From JADFRG01 sp036986135 (lineage in GTDB: Bacteria > Chloroflexota > Anaerolineae > Anaerolineales > E44-bin32), in NCBI GenBank assembly GCA_036986135.1, contig BTQZ01000059.1, positions 1 through 13,703 of the forward strand: a stretch of 13,703 nt of DNA. The letters are read 5' to 3'. A program made the position numbers and the translations under genes. Below the pieces are notes generated by a model. That model did no database searches. It was not told the DNA's origin and was given only the letters and a program-made list of their open reading frames with translations. Positions 1-6,910 of the stretch are shown here, in pieces (position 1 is the first letter of the stretch; each line of letters begins with the position of its first letter).

Positions 1-21
1 GCAGATTAGGGAATTCTTGAT

Positions 22-1506
22 TTGAAGATCGATACCGAAACGCTAGAAGATCGACAGATTCAGCTAACGATCGAGGTGCCCGACGATCGGTACAACGCGG
101 CCATGCGATCCGCGGCGCGGCGCATGAGCAAGCGGGACAAGATCCCCGGATTTCGCCCGGGGAAGGTGCCATTCGACGTGGCGGTCGGCCGGTTCGGAGA
201 AGACGCCATCTTCGATGAAGCTCTCGACACGCTCGGGCAGGACGTCTACAAACAGGCGCTCGAGGACAGCGAGCTCGAGCCCTTCGCACCCGGCGCGCTC
301 AACGAAGTCATAAGCCGAGAGCCGCTGGTACTCCGCTATTTGGTGCCGCTGGCTCCGGAAGTCGACCTGGGGGCCTACCGCAAGGTGCGCGTGAAATTTA
401 AGCCTCCGGAAGTTTCCGACGAGGCCCTCGAGGCCATGATGGAAGACCTCCGCCAGCGACAGGCGCTCATCGAGCCCGCCGAACGCCCAGTCCAGATGTC
501 GGACGTGGCGGTCATCAATATCGAGGGAAACCTGGACGAGCCGGAGGAAGAGGAGACGGCACTGGTTCTCAAGGAGTCGGGCATCTCGCTTCTTATCGAG
601 GAGGACACGGACTGGCCGTTTCCGGGCATCGCCAAAGAACTGGTTGGCATCGAGGTCGACGAGACACGCACGCTCACTCACACCTTCGGAGAGGAATATC
701 CGGCCGAGGAGCTGCGCGGCCGGGCAGCTACGTTCGAAATAACCTGCCAGGAGGTCAAGTCCCGATTCGTGCCGGAATGGAGCGACGATCTCGCCCAGGC
801 CATGGGCGACTACGAGAGCCTGCTCGACCTGCGCATCAAGGCCCGCGAGAGCTTGACGGAGAGCGCGGAGCGAGAGGCGGAAGCGGAATACGCAGACAAA
901 GTGCTCGAGGAGATCGGCGAAGTCTCCGAAGTGACTTATCCGCCGCTGCTTGCAGACCAGGAGGTGGATGACTTGCTGCATGACATCGTTCATCGCCTCG
1001 AGGCGCAAAAGCTGACCCTTGAAGACTACTTCCAGGCCGAAAACAAGACCGAAGCCGAAGTACGGGATGAGCTCCGCCCCCGCGCTGAGGAGCGCGTCAG
1101 GCGGGCACTTATTCTGGGCAAGGTGGTGGAGGAAGAAGAGCTGGAGGTCGGCGAAGAGCAGATCAGCGGCCGCATTCAACGCCTGGCCAACAGCATCCAA
1201 GATCCCGAAGGCAATGTTCTCAAGGCGCTCAACACACCCCGATCGCGCCGCCGTATCGAAAACGATCTGCTGTTTGAAATGGCGATCGACCGGCTGGTAT
1301 CCATCGCCAAGGGGGAAAACCCGGAAAAGGGCAATCCAGAGCTGGAACAAGAAGAATCCGAGGAAGAGGTAGCGATCCTGCAAACGGGCAGGCCGGAGCC
1401 GGAAATTGAAATACCCGAGGAAGAAGGAGAAAGCCCCCACGAGGGCAGTCTTGAATCCGAACTATTGGATATCCAAGAATCCGAGTCCGAATCCGTTGAA
1501 GAATAG
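22..1506 (+). CDS. tig: Trigger factor (ribosome-associated chaperone / peptidyl-prolyl isomerase)
   Basis: Trigger factor binds the ribosomal exit tunnel at protein L23 and shelters nascent chains. The N-terminal ribosome-binding domain is clear: the signature loop GFRPGKVP lies at residues 43-50, the same position as in E. coli. A PPIase (FKBP-like) domain follows at about residues 160-245, then the helical chaperone arms to about residue 430. The protein is 494 aa against roughly 430-450 for typical members. The excess is a Glu/Ser/Pro-rich, strongly acidic tail of about 65 residues. An in-frame TAG at 7-9 means the start must lie downstream of it. TTG at 22 fits the family N-terminus (M-K-I-D-T-E-x-L-E-D) and has a weak purine-rich site (TTAGGGA) about 10 nt upstream. 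clpP and clpX follow on the same strand, a common tig-clpP-clpX grouping. Identity is very secure; the TTG start is likely. Confidence 0.96.
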   Translation: MKIDTETLEDRQIQLTIEVPDDRYNAAMRSAARRMSKRDKIPGFRPGKVPFDVAVGRFGEDAIFDEALDTLGQDVYKQALEDSELEPFAPGALNEVISREPLVLRYLVPLAPEVDLGAYRKVRVKFKPPEVSDEALEAMMEDLRQRQALIEPAERPVQMSDVAVINIEGNLDEPEEEETALVLKESGISLLIEEDTDWPFPGIAKELVGIEVDETRTLTHTFGEEYPAEELRGRAATFEITCQEVKSRFVPEWSDDLAQAMGDYESLLDLRIKARESLTESAEREAEAEYADKVLEEIGEVSEVTYPPLLADQEVDDLLHDIVHRLEAQKLTLEDYFQAENKTEAEVRDELRPRAEERVRRALILGKVVEEEELEVGEEQISGRIQRLANSIQDPEGNVLKALNTPRSRRRIENDLLFEMAIDRLVSIAKGENPEKGNPELEQEESEEEVAILQTGRPEPEIEIPEEEGESPHEGSLESELLDIQESESESVEE

Positions 1507-1537
1507 GCCGGTTAAGCTGCAGATCTACCCTAAAGAA

Positions 1538-1575
1538 GCGCCTTGGTGCGCTACTTGCACCGTGAAAGGCGCACC
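1538..1575 (+). promoter_or_regulatory. Alternative RNA hairpins in the tig-clpP gap
   Basis: The 126-nt gap between tig and clpP can fold in two exclusive ways. In one, GCGCCTT (1538-1544) pairs with AAGGCGC (1566-1572), enclosing a second stem GGTGC (1545-1549) with GCACC (1557-1561). In the other, GGTGCGC (1545-1551) pairs with GCGCACC (1569-1575). No T-tract follows, so this is not a standard Rho-independent terminator. It could be a processing or attenuation structure separating tig and clpP expression. The structure is seen in the sequence; the function is inference. Confidence 0.4.
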
Positions 1576-1584
1576 GCTGGCCTA

Positions 1585-1613
1585 TTGCCGAGACTCTTAG
1601 ATAGCGAGACAAT
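1585..1613 (+). promoter_or_regulatory. Weak candidate sigma-70 promoter for clpP
   Basis: TTGCCG (1585-1590), a 17-nt spacer and GACAAT (1608-1613) each match consensus at 4 of 6 positions. Transcription would start near 1620, just ahead of the clpP ribosome binding site. The -10 box falls inside a short direct repeat (ATAGCGAGA at 1601-1609 and 1612-1620). This is suggestive only; clpP may simply be read through from tig. Confidence 0.22.
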
Positions 1614-1632
1614 AGCGAGATAAGGAGCCAGA

Positions 1633-2298
1633 ATGAACACCATTGACCCCCAATCCCTGATCCCTATGGTGATCGAGACCAGCGGCCGAGGCGAACGTGC
1701 CTACGACATCTACTCCCTGCTGCTGAAGGAACGCATCATCTTCCTGGGAACGCCCATCAACGATATGGTCGGCAACGTCATCGTGGCGCAGCTGATTTGG
1801 CTGGATTCTCAGGATCCTGAGCGGCTGATCCGCCTGTATATCAACTCCCCCGGCGGCCAGATCTACGCCGGAATGGCGATCTATGACACGATGCAGCAGC
1901 TGAGCGCGCCGATTCAAACCGTGGCCGTGGGCGTTACGGCTTCCTTCGGAACGGTGCTTCTCGCAGCGGGTAGCTCCGGTCAGCGCTTTGCGCTGCCAAA
2001 CGCGACGATCCACATCCACCAACCCATGGGCGGCACGCAAGGACAGGCCACCGATATCGAGATCCAGGCCAAGGAGATCTTGCGCCAGCGCGAGAAGATC
2101 AATAACATACTCGCAGAACACACCGGCCAACCGCTCGAGACCATCGAGCATGACGTCGAGCGCGATTTTTATCTCAGCGCCGAAGATGCCCTGCAATATG
2201 GCCTGATCGACAACGTGTTGACACCGGCAGCACTGGCCAAGGCGGAAGCGGAAGCGGAAGCGGAAGACGGAAAGGCGAAGGAAAAGGTAGAGAAGTAA
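1633..2298 (+). CDS. clpP: ATP-dependent Clp protease proteolytic subunit ClpP
   Basis: ClpP forms the two-ring, 14-subunit serine protease chamber that degrades proteins fed by ClpX. The catalytic triad is visible: Ser104 in GVTASFG, His129 in HIHQPMGG, and Asp178 in VERDFYLSA. The oligomerisation and fold signature YINSPGG lies at 69-75. Length (221 aa) is slightly above the usual 195-210 because of a charged C-terminal tail (about residues 202-221) containing four Ala-Glu repeats. The ATG start has a good Shine-Dalgarno sequence, AAGGAG at 1622-1627, 5 nt upstream. It lies 6 nt before clpX, so the two subunits of the machine are almost certainly co-transcribed. No key residue is missing. 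Confidence 0.97.
   Translation: MNTIDPQSLIPMVIETSGRGERAYDIYSLLLKERIIFLGTPINDMVGNVIVAQLIWLDSQDPERLIRLYINSPGGQIYAGMAIYDTMQQLSAPIQTVAVGVTASFGTVLLAAGSSGQRFALPNATIHIHQPMGGTQGQATDIEIQAKEILRQREKINNILAEHTGQPLETIEHDVERDFYLSAEDALQYGLIDNVLTPAALAKAEAEAEAEDGKAKEKVEK
2242..2265 (+). repeat. Four tandem GCGGAA hexamers in the 3' end of clpP
   Basis: GCGGAA occurs four times in direct succession and in frame, encoding (Ala-Glu)x4 at ClpP residues 204-211. This short, exact repeat lies in the nonconserved tail and could vary in copy number by replication slippage without affecting the protease core. Confidence 0.85.
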
Positions 2299-2304
2299 CC
2301 TGGC

Positions 2305-3603
2305 ATGACCGAAGCGGACGATCTGTCGCGGCGCTGCTCCTTCTGCAATCGCCCCGAGGATGAAGTTCAGCGCCTGATATCGGGCCCGGACGGGGTCTAC
2401 ATTTGCAATGAGTGCGTTGACCTCTGCGGGGACATACTGCACGGGGATACCGGCCGCGCCTACGCAGTGGGGCTGACGCCGGTCGGGAAACCATCCTTGG
2501 CGCCCCAGCAGATTAGCGCCCGATTAGATGAATATGTTGTCGGACAAGACAACGCCAAACGTGTGCTGTCCGTTGCGGTTTACAACCACTACAAGCGCAT
2601 TGCCAGCCGACCGCGCGGAGAGGTCGAGCTGGAGAAATCCAATATCTTGCTCGTGGGCCCTACCGGCGTCGGCAAGACCCTGCTCGCGCAGACGCTCGCG
2701 CGCGTTCTCGATGTTCCATTCTGCATTGCCGATGCCACCGCCCTGACGGAGGCCGGCTACGTGGGCGAGGACGTCGAAAATATCCTGCTCCGGCTGCTCC
2801 AGGCCGCAGAGTTCGACATGCAGCGCGCAGAGCGCGGCATCGTCTACGTGGACGAGCTGGACAAGACCGCCCGCAAATCGGGCGATAATCCCAGCATCAC
2901 ACGAGATGTCTCTGGCGAGGGCGTACAGCAGGCACTACTCAAGATCATCGAAGGCGCCGATGTGAACGTTCCCCCTCAAGGCGGCCGCAAGCACCCCCAT
3001 CAGGAATTCATACAGATCAACACTACCAACGTGCTGTTCATCTGTGGCGGCACCTTCGACGGCCTGCCAGACATCATCTCCGAACGAGTTGGTACTCGCG
3101 GCCGCGTGGGTTTCCCCGGCACCGCCGAAGAGCGGGAAGCCATGAAGTTCGATGACTCGGAGCTGCTGCGGCGCATCGAGCCGGATGATCTGATGCACTT
3201 TGGGATGATCCCCGAGTTGGTCGGGCGACTGCCGGTGGCTGTCAGCGTCGAGCCGCTGGATGTGGGGTCCCTAAGGAAGATCCTTACCGAGCCCAAGAAC
3301 GCCCTGGTCAAACAATACGTGCAGCTCTTTAAGATGGATAAGGTTGAGCTGATCTTCACCGAAGAGGCCCTGCAGCTAGCTGCGGAGATGGCGCTGGAAC
3401 GGGAGACGGGTGCGCGCGGCTTGCGATCCATCCTGGAGAATTCGCTGCTGGAAGTCATGTACGAGATCCCCTCGCGCCCCGAAGTGCGTGGTGTCGTGGT
3501 CGATGAACTCGTAATTGCCGGAAGCCAGGGCCCGAAGCTTTTGGGCGAGGACGGTCTGGAGATTAAGCAAGGCGAGGATCTCGATCTGCGAGATGCCGCC
3601 TAG
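2305..3603 (+). CDS. clpX: ATP-dependent Clp protease ATP-binding subunit ClpX
   Basis: ClpX is a hexameric AAA+ unfoldase that recognises tagged proteins and threads them into ClpP. The N-terminal zinc-binding domain has all four cysteines (C11, C14, C34, C37). In the AAA+ module, Walker A is GPTGVGKT (118-125), the pore loop is GYVGEDVE (151-158), Walker B is IVYVDELDK (179-187), the arginine finger lies in GRLP (R308), and sensor 2 is in GARGLR (R371). The loop that docks on ClpP reads VGF (268-270) where most ClpX proteins have IGF, a conservative change. Length (432 aa) is normal. The ATG at 2305 gives the expected start of the zinc domain. Its ribosome binding site is purine-rich (AAGGTAGAGAAG) and overlaps the end of clpP, which suggests translational coupling. 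Confidence 0.97.
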   Translation: MTEADDLSRRCSFCNRPEDEVQRLISGPDGVYICNECVDLCGDILHGDTGRAYAVGLTPVGKPSLAPQQISARLDEYVVGQDNAKRVLSVAVYNHYKRIASRPRGEVELEKSNILLVGPTGVGKTLLAQTLARVLDVPFCIADATALTEAGYVGEDVENILLRLLQAAEFDMQRAERGIVYVDELDKTARKSGDNPSITRDVSGEGVQQALLKIIEGADVNVPPQGGRKHPHQEFIQINTTNVLFICGGTFDGLPDIISERVGTRGRVGFPGTAEEREAMKFDDSELLRRIEPDDLMHFGMIPELVGRLPVAVSVEPLDVGSLRKILTEPKNALVKQYVQLFKMDKVELIFTEEALQLAAEMALERETGARGLRSILENSLLEVMYEIPSRPEVRGVVVDELVIAGSQGPKLLGEDGLEIKQGEDLDLRDAA

Positions 3604-3620
3604 GCTCTCAAATCTAATGA

Positions 3621-3630
3621 GTCTTAAGAC
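3621..3630. repeat. Perfect 10-bp palindrome abutting the clpX terminator
   Basis: GTCTTAAGAC is a perfect palindrome lying immediately before the terminator stem. It may be a chance AT-centred palindrome, part of the terminator context, or a protein-binding site. No function can be assigned. Confidence 0.3.
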
Positions 3631-3660
3631 GGGGCGCTGAGTACAGCGCCCCGCTTCATT
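3631..3660 (+). terminator. Transcription terminator after clpX
   Basis: A perfect 9-bp, GC-rich stem, GGGGCGCTG (3631-3639) pairing with CAGCGCCCC (3644-3652), encloses the 4-nt loop AGTA. It is followed by a T-enriched but interrupted tail (GCTTCATTTAT). It starts 27 nt after the clpX stop. The stem is strong and the U-tract imperfect, so partial read-through is possible. It is well placed to end the tig-clpP-clpX unit. Confidence 0.75.
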
Positions 3661-3666
3661 TATACT
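3661..3666 (+). promoter_or_regulatory. Possible -10 element for the HAD phosphatase gene
   Basis: TATACT (5 of 6 to TATAAT) lies just after the clpX terminator, and transcription would begin near 3673. A -35 at the proper distance would fall inside the terminator stem (TGAGTA) and is poor. It is a weak call, supported mainly by its position between a terminator and the next gene. Confidence 0.25.
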
Positions 3667-3742
3667 CAAACCGCTTTGCAGAACGAGGGCAGTCGCAGCA
3701 TATTTGCACCTGCCACCGGCAGCCAGGCATGGAATGCATGAG

Positions 3743-4558
3743 ATGAAGCACTTCTCCGAGCTTCAGGGATTGATTTTCGACATGGACGGCGTCCTCTGGC
3801 GCGGAAGGAAGGCGCTCCCCGGTGTCAGGGAAGCATTTTCCCGCATTAGAGCACTTAAAATTCCGTTCGTACTCGCAACCAATAACGCCACCCAAACCTT
3901 TGAAGAGGTTCGCTCCCGCATGGAGGGTGTGGGAGTTGCCATTGAACCTCATGAAGTGCTCACCAGCGCGGTGGGGGCAGCCGGCTATCTGAGGCAGCAC
4001 ATACCGGAGGGCGCCTACGTTTATGCCCTTGGCGGTCCGGCGCTTTATCATGCTCTGGAAGATGCCGGCTATAGGGTGCAGGAATCGAGTGATGGAGTGG
4101 CAGCGGTCGTGGTTGGAATGGACTGGTCGCTCACATGGGAAAAGCTTGCAGAAGCCTGCTACGCCCTGATGGATGGTGCTTTTTTCATGGGAACCAACGC
4201 GGATGTTTCATTTCCCACGGAGCGCGGTCTCGCGCCGGGAAATGGCGCGATCCTGGCTGCTCTCGAAGCAGCGACCGGCCGAGAAGCCACGATCTTCGGG
4301 AAACCAGAGCCGCATTTGTTTACGGAGGCGGTGCAAAGGATCGGCACGCCTATGACCCACACGGTTGCCGTTGGAGATCGACTGGAGACAGACGTCTTGG
4401 GAGGCAAGCGCGCCGGGCTGCCGACCGCGCTGGTCCTGACCGGCGTTACCACGGCCGAGCAAGTTGCGGATTCTGATCTGCAGCCCGATTGGGTATTTGA
4501 GGACTTGGAGCAGCTCAGCCAGGCGCTGCAAGCGCATGCAGCGAGCGAGATGGACTAG
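3743..4558 (+). CDS. HAD-IIA (NagD-like) sugar/nucleotide phosphatase
   Basis: This is a haloacid dehalogenase-superfamily hydrolase of the NagD/4-nitrophenylphosphatase group, which removes phosphate from small phosphorylated metabolites. Numbering from the ATG at 3743, motif I is DMDG (nucleophile Asp13, acid Asp15), motif II is the Thr in ATNNAT (45-50), motif III is Lys187 in GKPEPH, and motif IV is GDRLETD (Asp212, Asp217). The C2 cap between motifs II and III carries the family signature GTNADVSFPTERG. The exact substrate cannot be read from sequence. Length is 271 aa, normal for the group. In-frame alternatives are TTG 3704 and ATG 3734. The start at 3743 (M-K-H-F) fits the family N-terminus best, but no candidate has a strong Shine-Dalgarno sequence. 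The gene ends flush against the stop of the convergent kinase gene. Confidence 0.9.
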   Translation: MKHFSELQGLIFDMDGVLWRGRKALPGVREAFSRIRALKIPFVLATNNATQTFEEVRSRMEGVGVAIEPHEVLTSAVGAAGYLRQHIPEGAYVYALGGPALYHALEDAGYRVQESSDGVAAVVVGMDWSLTWEKLAEACYALMDGAFFMGTNADVSFPTERGLAPGNGAILAALEAATGREATIFGKPEPHLFTEAVQRIGTPMTHTVAVGDRLETDVLGGKRAGLPTALVLTGVTTAEQVADSDLQPDWVFEDLEQLSQALQAHAASEMD

Positions 4559-4562
4559 CTAG
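4555..4562. other. Palindrome carrying both stop codons of two convergent genes
   Basis: CTAGCTAG supplies the TAG stop of the + strand HAD gene (4556-4558) and, on the other strand, the TAG stop of the kinase gene (4561-4559). There is no intergenic base, so neither gene has room for its own terminator. The two transcripts must overlap at their 3' ends unless they end inside the opposing gene. Confidence 0.9.
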
Positions 4563-5851
4563 CCGCCGATGCGATGCAGTCGCTCTGCGGCCTCGATAGT
4601 CATGGGGATCCTGATCGAGATACGTGTGCCCTGGCCGCGAGCAGAATCGATGCTCAGGATGCCGTGAACCATTTCGGCCCGTTCGTATAAATTCACCATA
4701 CCCAGACTTCCGCGCTGCTCATAATTGTCCTGGACTTCTGCCACATCGAACCCGACCCCGTTGTCCTCGATCTCGAGAAGCGCCATCTCTCCGTCCCGCT
4801 TTAGGCGCACCCATATGTGCTCTGCGCGTGCGTGCTTGCGGGCGTTGTTTACGGCCTCTTCAACGATAAAGAATACGACTCCCTGCTTGCCGACCTCCAT
4901 GGCGCTCTCGATTTGAGGGTCGACGTCCACATGAACCTTTTGATTGTGCATCTCATCGAACTTGCGGGAAAGGTCCTTCAGCGCAGCTCTCAGTCCCTCT
5001 GATTCCAGGATCAGAGGCCGCAAGGTGAAGAGCATCTGCCGGATCTCCTTAGAGGTTCTCCTCGCCAATTCCTCAATCTTATAAAGCTCATCCGAGGCAC
5101 GCTTCGCATCCCGAATCACAAGTCGGCGGGCGAAGTTGACGCGCATGGCGATGGCGCCGACAGACTGTGCCGGTCCATCATGGAGATCGCGCGCTAGCTT
5201 GTGGCGCGCATCCTCCTGAATCTCCGCCATGCGCTGCTTTTCCTGTTCCAGTTGGCCGTACAGGCGCGCATTCTGCAGTGCAACGACCGCTTGCTGAGCA
5301 ATGGATTCTAGGATCTCCAGGCCCTCCTCGGTCAGATATTCCTCCCTTGGGTGACCAAAGAGCATGATTCCGTATACTTCCAGGCCGACGACGAGCGGAA
5401 TGCACACCGCTACACTGCATTTTCTAAGCGCCAACAGCCGGCCCAGCTCAGGATCGGAGGCGGGATCGGATGTGATTTCGAGCTGGCCGCTCGACATTGC
5501 CAGCTCGACCACTCCTGCGCGCCCGGGGATTTCGGCGTTTAGGTCGGCTCGCAAGAAGCCGCGCGAGGAGACGACCTGAAGCTCCTCGCCGTCAAATAGC
5601 AGCAAGGCACTGACCAATCCCCCTGCCTCTGCGTCGGTTAGGACGCTGGTCGCCAGATCGAGCGCCATATCCATCACGCGCTCGTAGTTAAGCGCCGCAT
5701 TGAGCGCGGCAGTTCCTCGAAGCACTCGCCGAAGCTTCTCTATTTCCGCCTCGAGTTGCCTTATGCGCTCGTCGACCATCAGCGAGGTTGCGGGTCCCGG
5801 CATCGGCTCGTCCCCACCTAGGATTTGGTTAATGGAATCGAGGACACCCAA
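4559..5851 (-). CDS. GAF-domain sensor histidine kinase (NarL/DegS type, HisKA_3)
   Basis: This is a cytoplasmic two-component sensor kinase. It has a short N-terminal coiled coil (about 25-45), a GAF domain that probably binds a small ligand or cofactor (about 45-195), a linking helix (195-215), a HisKA_3 dimerisation and phosphoacceptor domain with His224 in RDLHDGPAQ, and a HATPase_c domain. The last shows an N box EEAVNNARKH (331-340), G1 box DNGVGFD (363-369) and G2 region GSLGM (381-385) with GQGT (406-409). No membrane segment or signal peptide is seen. The start is TTG, supported by a good Shine-Dalgarno sequence (AGGAGAGG) about 9 nt upstream on the minus strand. No response regulator lies in the window, so it is an orphan kinase here and its stimulus and partner are unknown. 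Confidence 0.92.
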   Translation of the reverse strand: MGVLDSINQILGGDEPMPGPATSLMVDERIRQLEAEIEKLRRVLRGTAALNAALNYERVMDMALDLATSVLTDAEAGGLVSALLLFDGEELQVVSSRGFLRADLNAEIPGRAGVVELAMSSGQLEITSDPASDPELGRLLALRKCSVAVCIPLVVGLEVYGIMLFGHPREEYLTEEGLEILESIAQQAVVALQNARLYGQLEQEKQRMAEIQEDARHKLARDLHDGPAQSVGAIAMRVNFARRLVIRDAKRASDELYKIEELARRTSKEIRQMLFTLRPLILESEGLRAALKDLSRKFDEMHNQKVHVDVDPQIESAMEVGKQGVVFFIVEEAVNNARKHARAEHIWVRLKRDGEMALLEIEDNGVGFDVAEVQDNYEQRGSLGMVNLYERAEMVHGILSIDSARGQGTRISIRIPMTIEAAERLHRIGG

Positions 5852-6062
5852 CTAGCGTTCCCTCTCCTGAGTCGCAGTTTTCAATCAATCGACTAATCAA
5901 ACCTTGAAGGTCGTTGTAGTCATTGCAGGATTTCGATCAGAAGCATCAGATTCATTTCCCGAAGTTCACCCCAAACTACAGTATCAGCAAAATGCATTCT
6001 GCACCCCCTTACAGTTGCCCTACAAAGCGAGTGTATCTCAAATGCGTGATCCATTACTCTGC

Positions 6063-6091
6063 TTGTCAACCGATTCTGCGAAAGGTATGAT
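6063..6091 (+). promoter_or_regulatory. Strong sigma-70-type promoter for rpe, predicted leaderless start
   Basis: TTGTCA (6063-6068, 5 of 6), an ideal 17-nt spacer and TATGAT (6086-6091, 5 of 6) form the best promoter match in the window. With the usual 6-nt discriminator, transcription would begin at 6098-6099, at or one base before the A of the rpe ATG at 6099. The message would therefore have essentially no 5' leader. That agrees with the lack of a properly spaced Shine-Dalgarno sequence. Confidence 0.7.
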
Positions 6092-6098
6092 TGCCGAA

Positions 6099-6809
6099 AT
6101 GGCGAAAGGATTCATTCTTGCCACCTCGATCCTGTCCGCCGATTTCCTGCACCTAGAATACGCTATTCAAGCCGCAGAGAAGGGCGGCGCGGACTGGATC
6201 CATATCGATGTGATGGATGGCCACTTCGTACCCAACATCACGATGGGGCCAGTTGTTGTGAAAGCCGTGCGCCGGGCGACCCGTCTGCCGCTCGACGTGC
6301 ACCTTATGATCGAGTCTCCGCAGCGCTACCTCGAAGACTTCGCCAAGGCCGGCGCCAATTCCCTCACAGTGCACGTTGAGGCGACGACCGACCTCGAGCA
6401 GTCCACGCAGGCCATAAGGGATCTCGGCCTGCGCGCGGGAGTAGCGATGAGTCCTGGCACCCCTGTCGATCGAGTTAAGCAGGTGCTCGAGCGCATCGAT
6501 CTGCTGCTCGTGATGACGGTCAACCCAGGTTTTTCCGGACAGTCGTTCATGCCAGAGCCACTACAGGAGGTGGAGCAGCTTCGCAAACTGAAATTGCAGG
6601 GCCGGACGAAGGCGCTAATTCAGGTGGACGGGGGAATTGATGCCCGCACCGCCCCGCTCGCAGGTCAGGCTGGGGCCGAGGTCTTCGTAGCGGCCAGCGC
6701 GATCTTCAAGCACAAGGAGGGAATTGCCGCCGGAATTGCGGCCCTCAGAAGCTCTCTCGCAACCCTGGAAGCTCAGGGAACGCCGCGAGCCGATCCTACG
6801 GACGCTTAA
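6099..6809 (+). CDS. rpe: Ribulose-phosphate 3-epimerase
   Basis: The enzyme interconverts D-ribulose 5-phosphate and D-xylulose 5-phosphate in the pentose phosphate pathway and is a cytoplasmic, metal-dependent TIM barrel. Family motifs are plain: SILSADF (10-16), the metal and catalytic motif HIDVMDGHFVPN (35-46), VHLMIESP, MTVNPGFSGQ, and VDGGI with catalytic Asp177, followed by the phosphate-binding VAASAIF. Common family members read APSILSAD and VAGSA, so P-to-T (residue 9) and G-to-A changes are present but look tolerable. The reading frame is open back to 5904, but the upstream translation has no family similarity. ATG at 6099 (M-A-K-G-F-I-L-A) gives the normal N-terminus and 236 aa; ATG 6087 is an alternative. 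The promoter overlapping the 5' end also favours 6099. Confidence 0.95.
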   Translation: MAKGFILATSILSADFLHLEYAIQAAEKGGADWIHIDVMDGHFVPNITMGPVVVKAVRRATRLPLDVHLMIESPQRYLEDFAKAGANSLTVHVEATTDLEQSTQAIRDLGLRAGVAMSPGTPVDRVKQVLERIDLLLVMTVNPGFSGQSFMPEPLQEVEQLRKLKLQGRTKALIQVDGGIDARTAPLAGQAGAEVFVAASAIFKHKEGIAAGIAALRSSLATLEAQGTPRADPTDA

Positions 6810-6860
6810 GCCTGGGCGAAGTCGAATGGACTGGAGAACGAGAATTGCTCATCGGTCGGC

Positions 6861-6890
6861 AAATAAAAAGAGCCCGCGGGTCCGGACTCT
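6861..6890 (-). terminator. Rho-independent terminator of rpmB
   Basis: Read on the minus strand, AGAGTCC (6890-6884) pairs with GGGCTCT (6875-6869). The stem is 7 bp with one G-T wobble and an 8-nt loop, and runs straight into TTTTTATTT. It starts 20 nt after the rpmB stop. On the plus strand no T-tract follows, so it would not obviously stop rpe transcripts. Confidence 0.8.
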
Positions 6891-6910
6891 CCATCACGCG
6901 AGTCAACGCC

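Noticed and set aside
64..1440. A 458-codon open frame on the minus strand inside tig
   Set aside because: It is fully antisense to an unmistakable trigger factor. Long antisense frames are common opposite GC-biased, Glu-rich coding sequence. Its translation shows no recognisable domain.
1597..2442. A 281-codon minus-strand open frame across clpP and the start of clpX
   Set aside because: It is a shadow of clpP, whose catalytic triad is intact on the plus strand. There is no ribosome binding site or family similarity.
6042..6069. A perfect TTGACA on the minus strand (6069-6064) as a kinase promoter
   Set aside because: No acceptable -10 lies 16-18 nt downstream on that strand (hexamers such as CGCATT). 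It is just the complement of the rpe -35 region.
5904..6098. N-terminal extension of rpe by 65 codons
   Set aside because: The extension has no family similarity, lies in AT-richer intergenic-like sequence, and contains the strong promoter. Translation from 6099 gives the standard enzyme.
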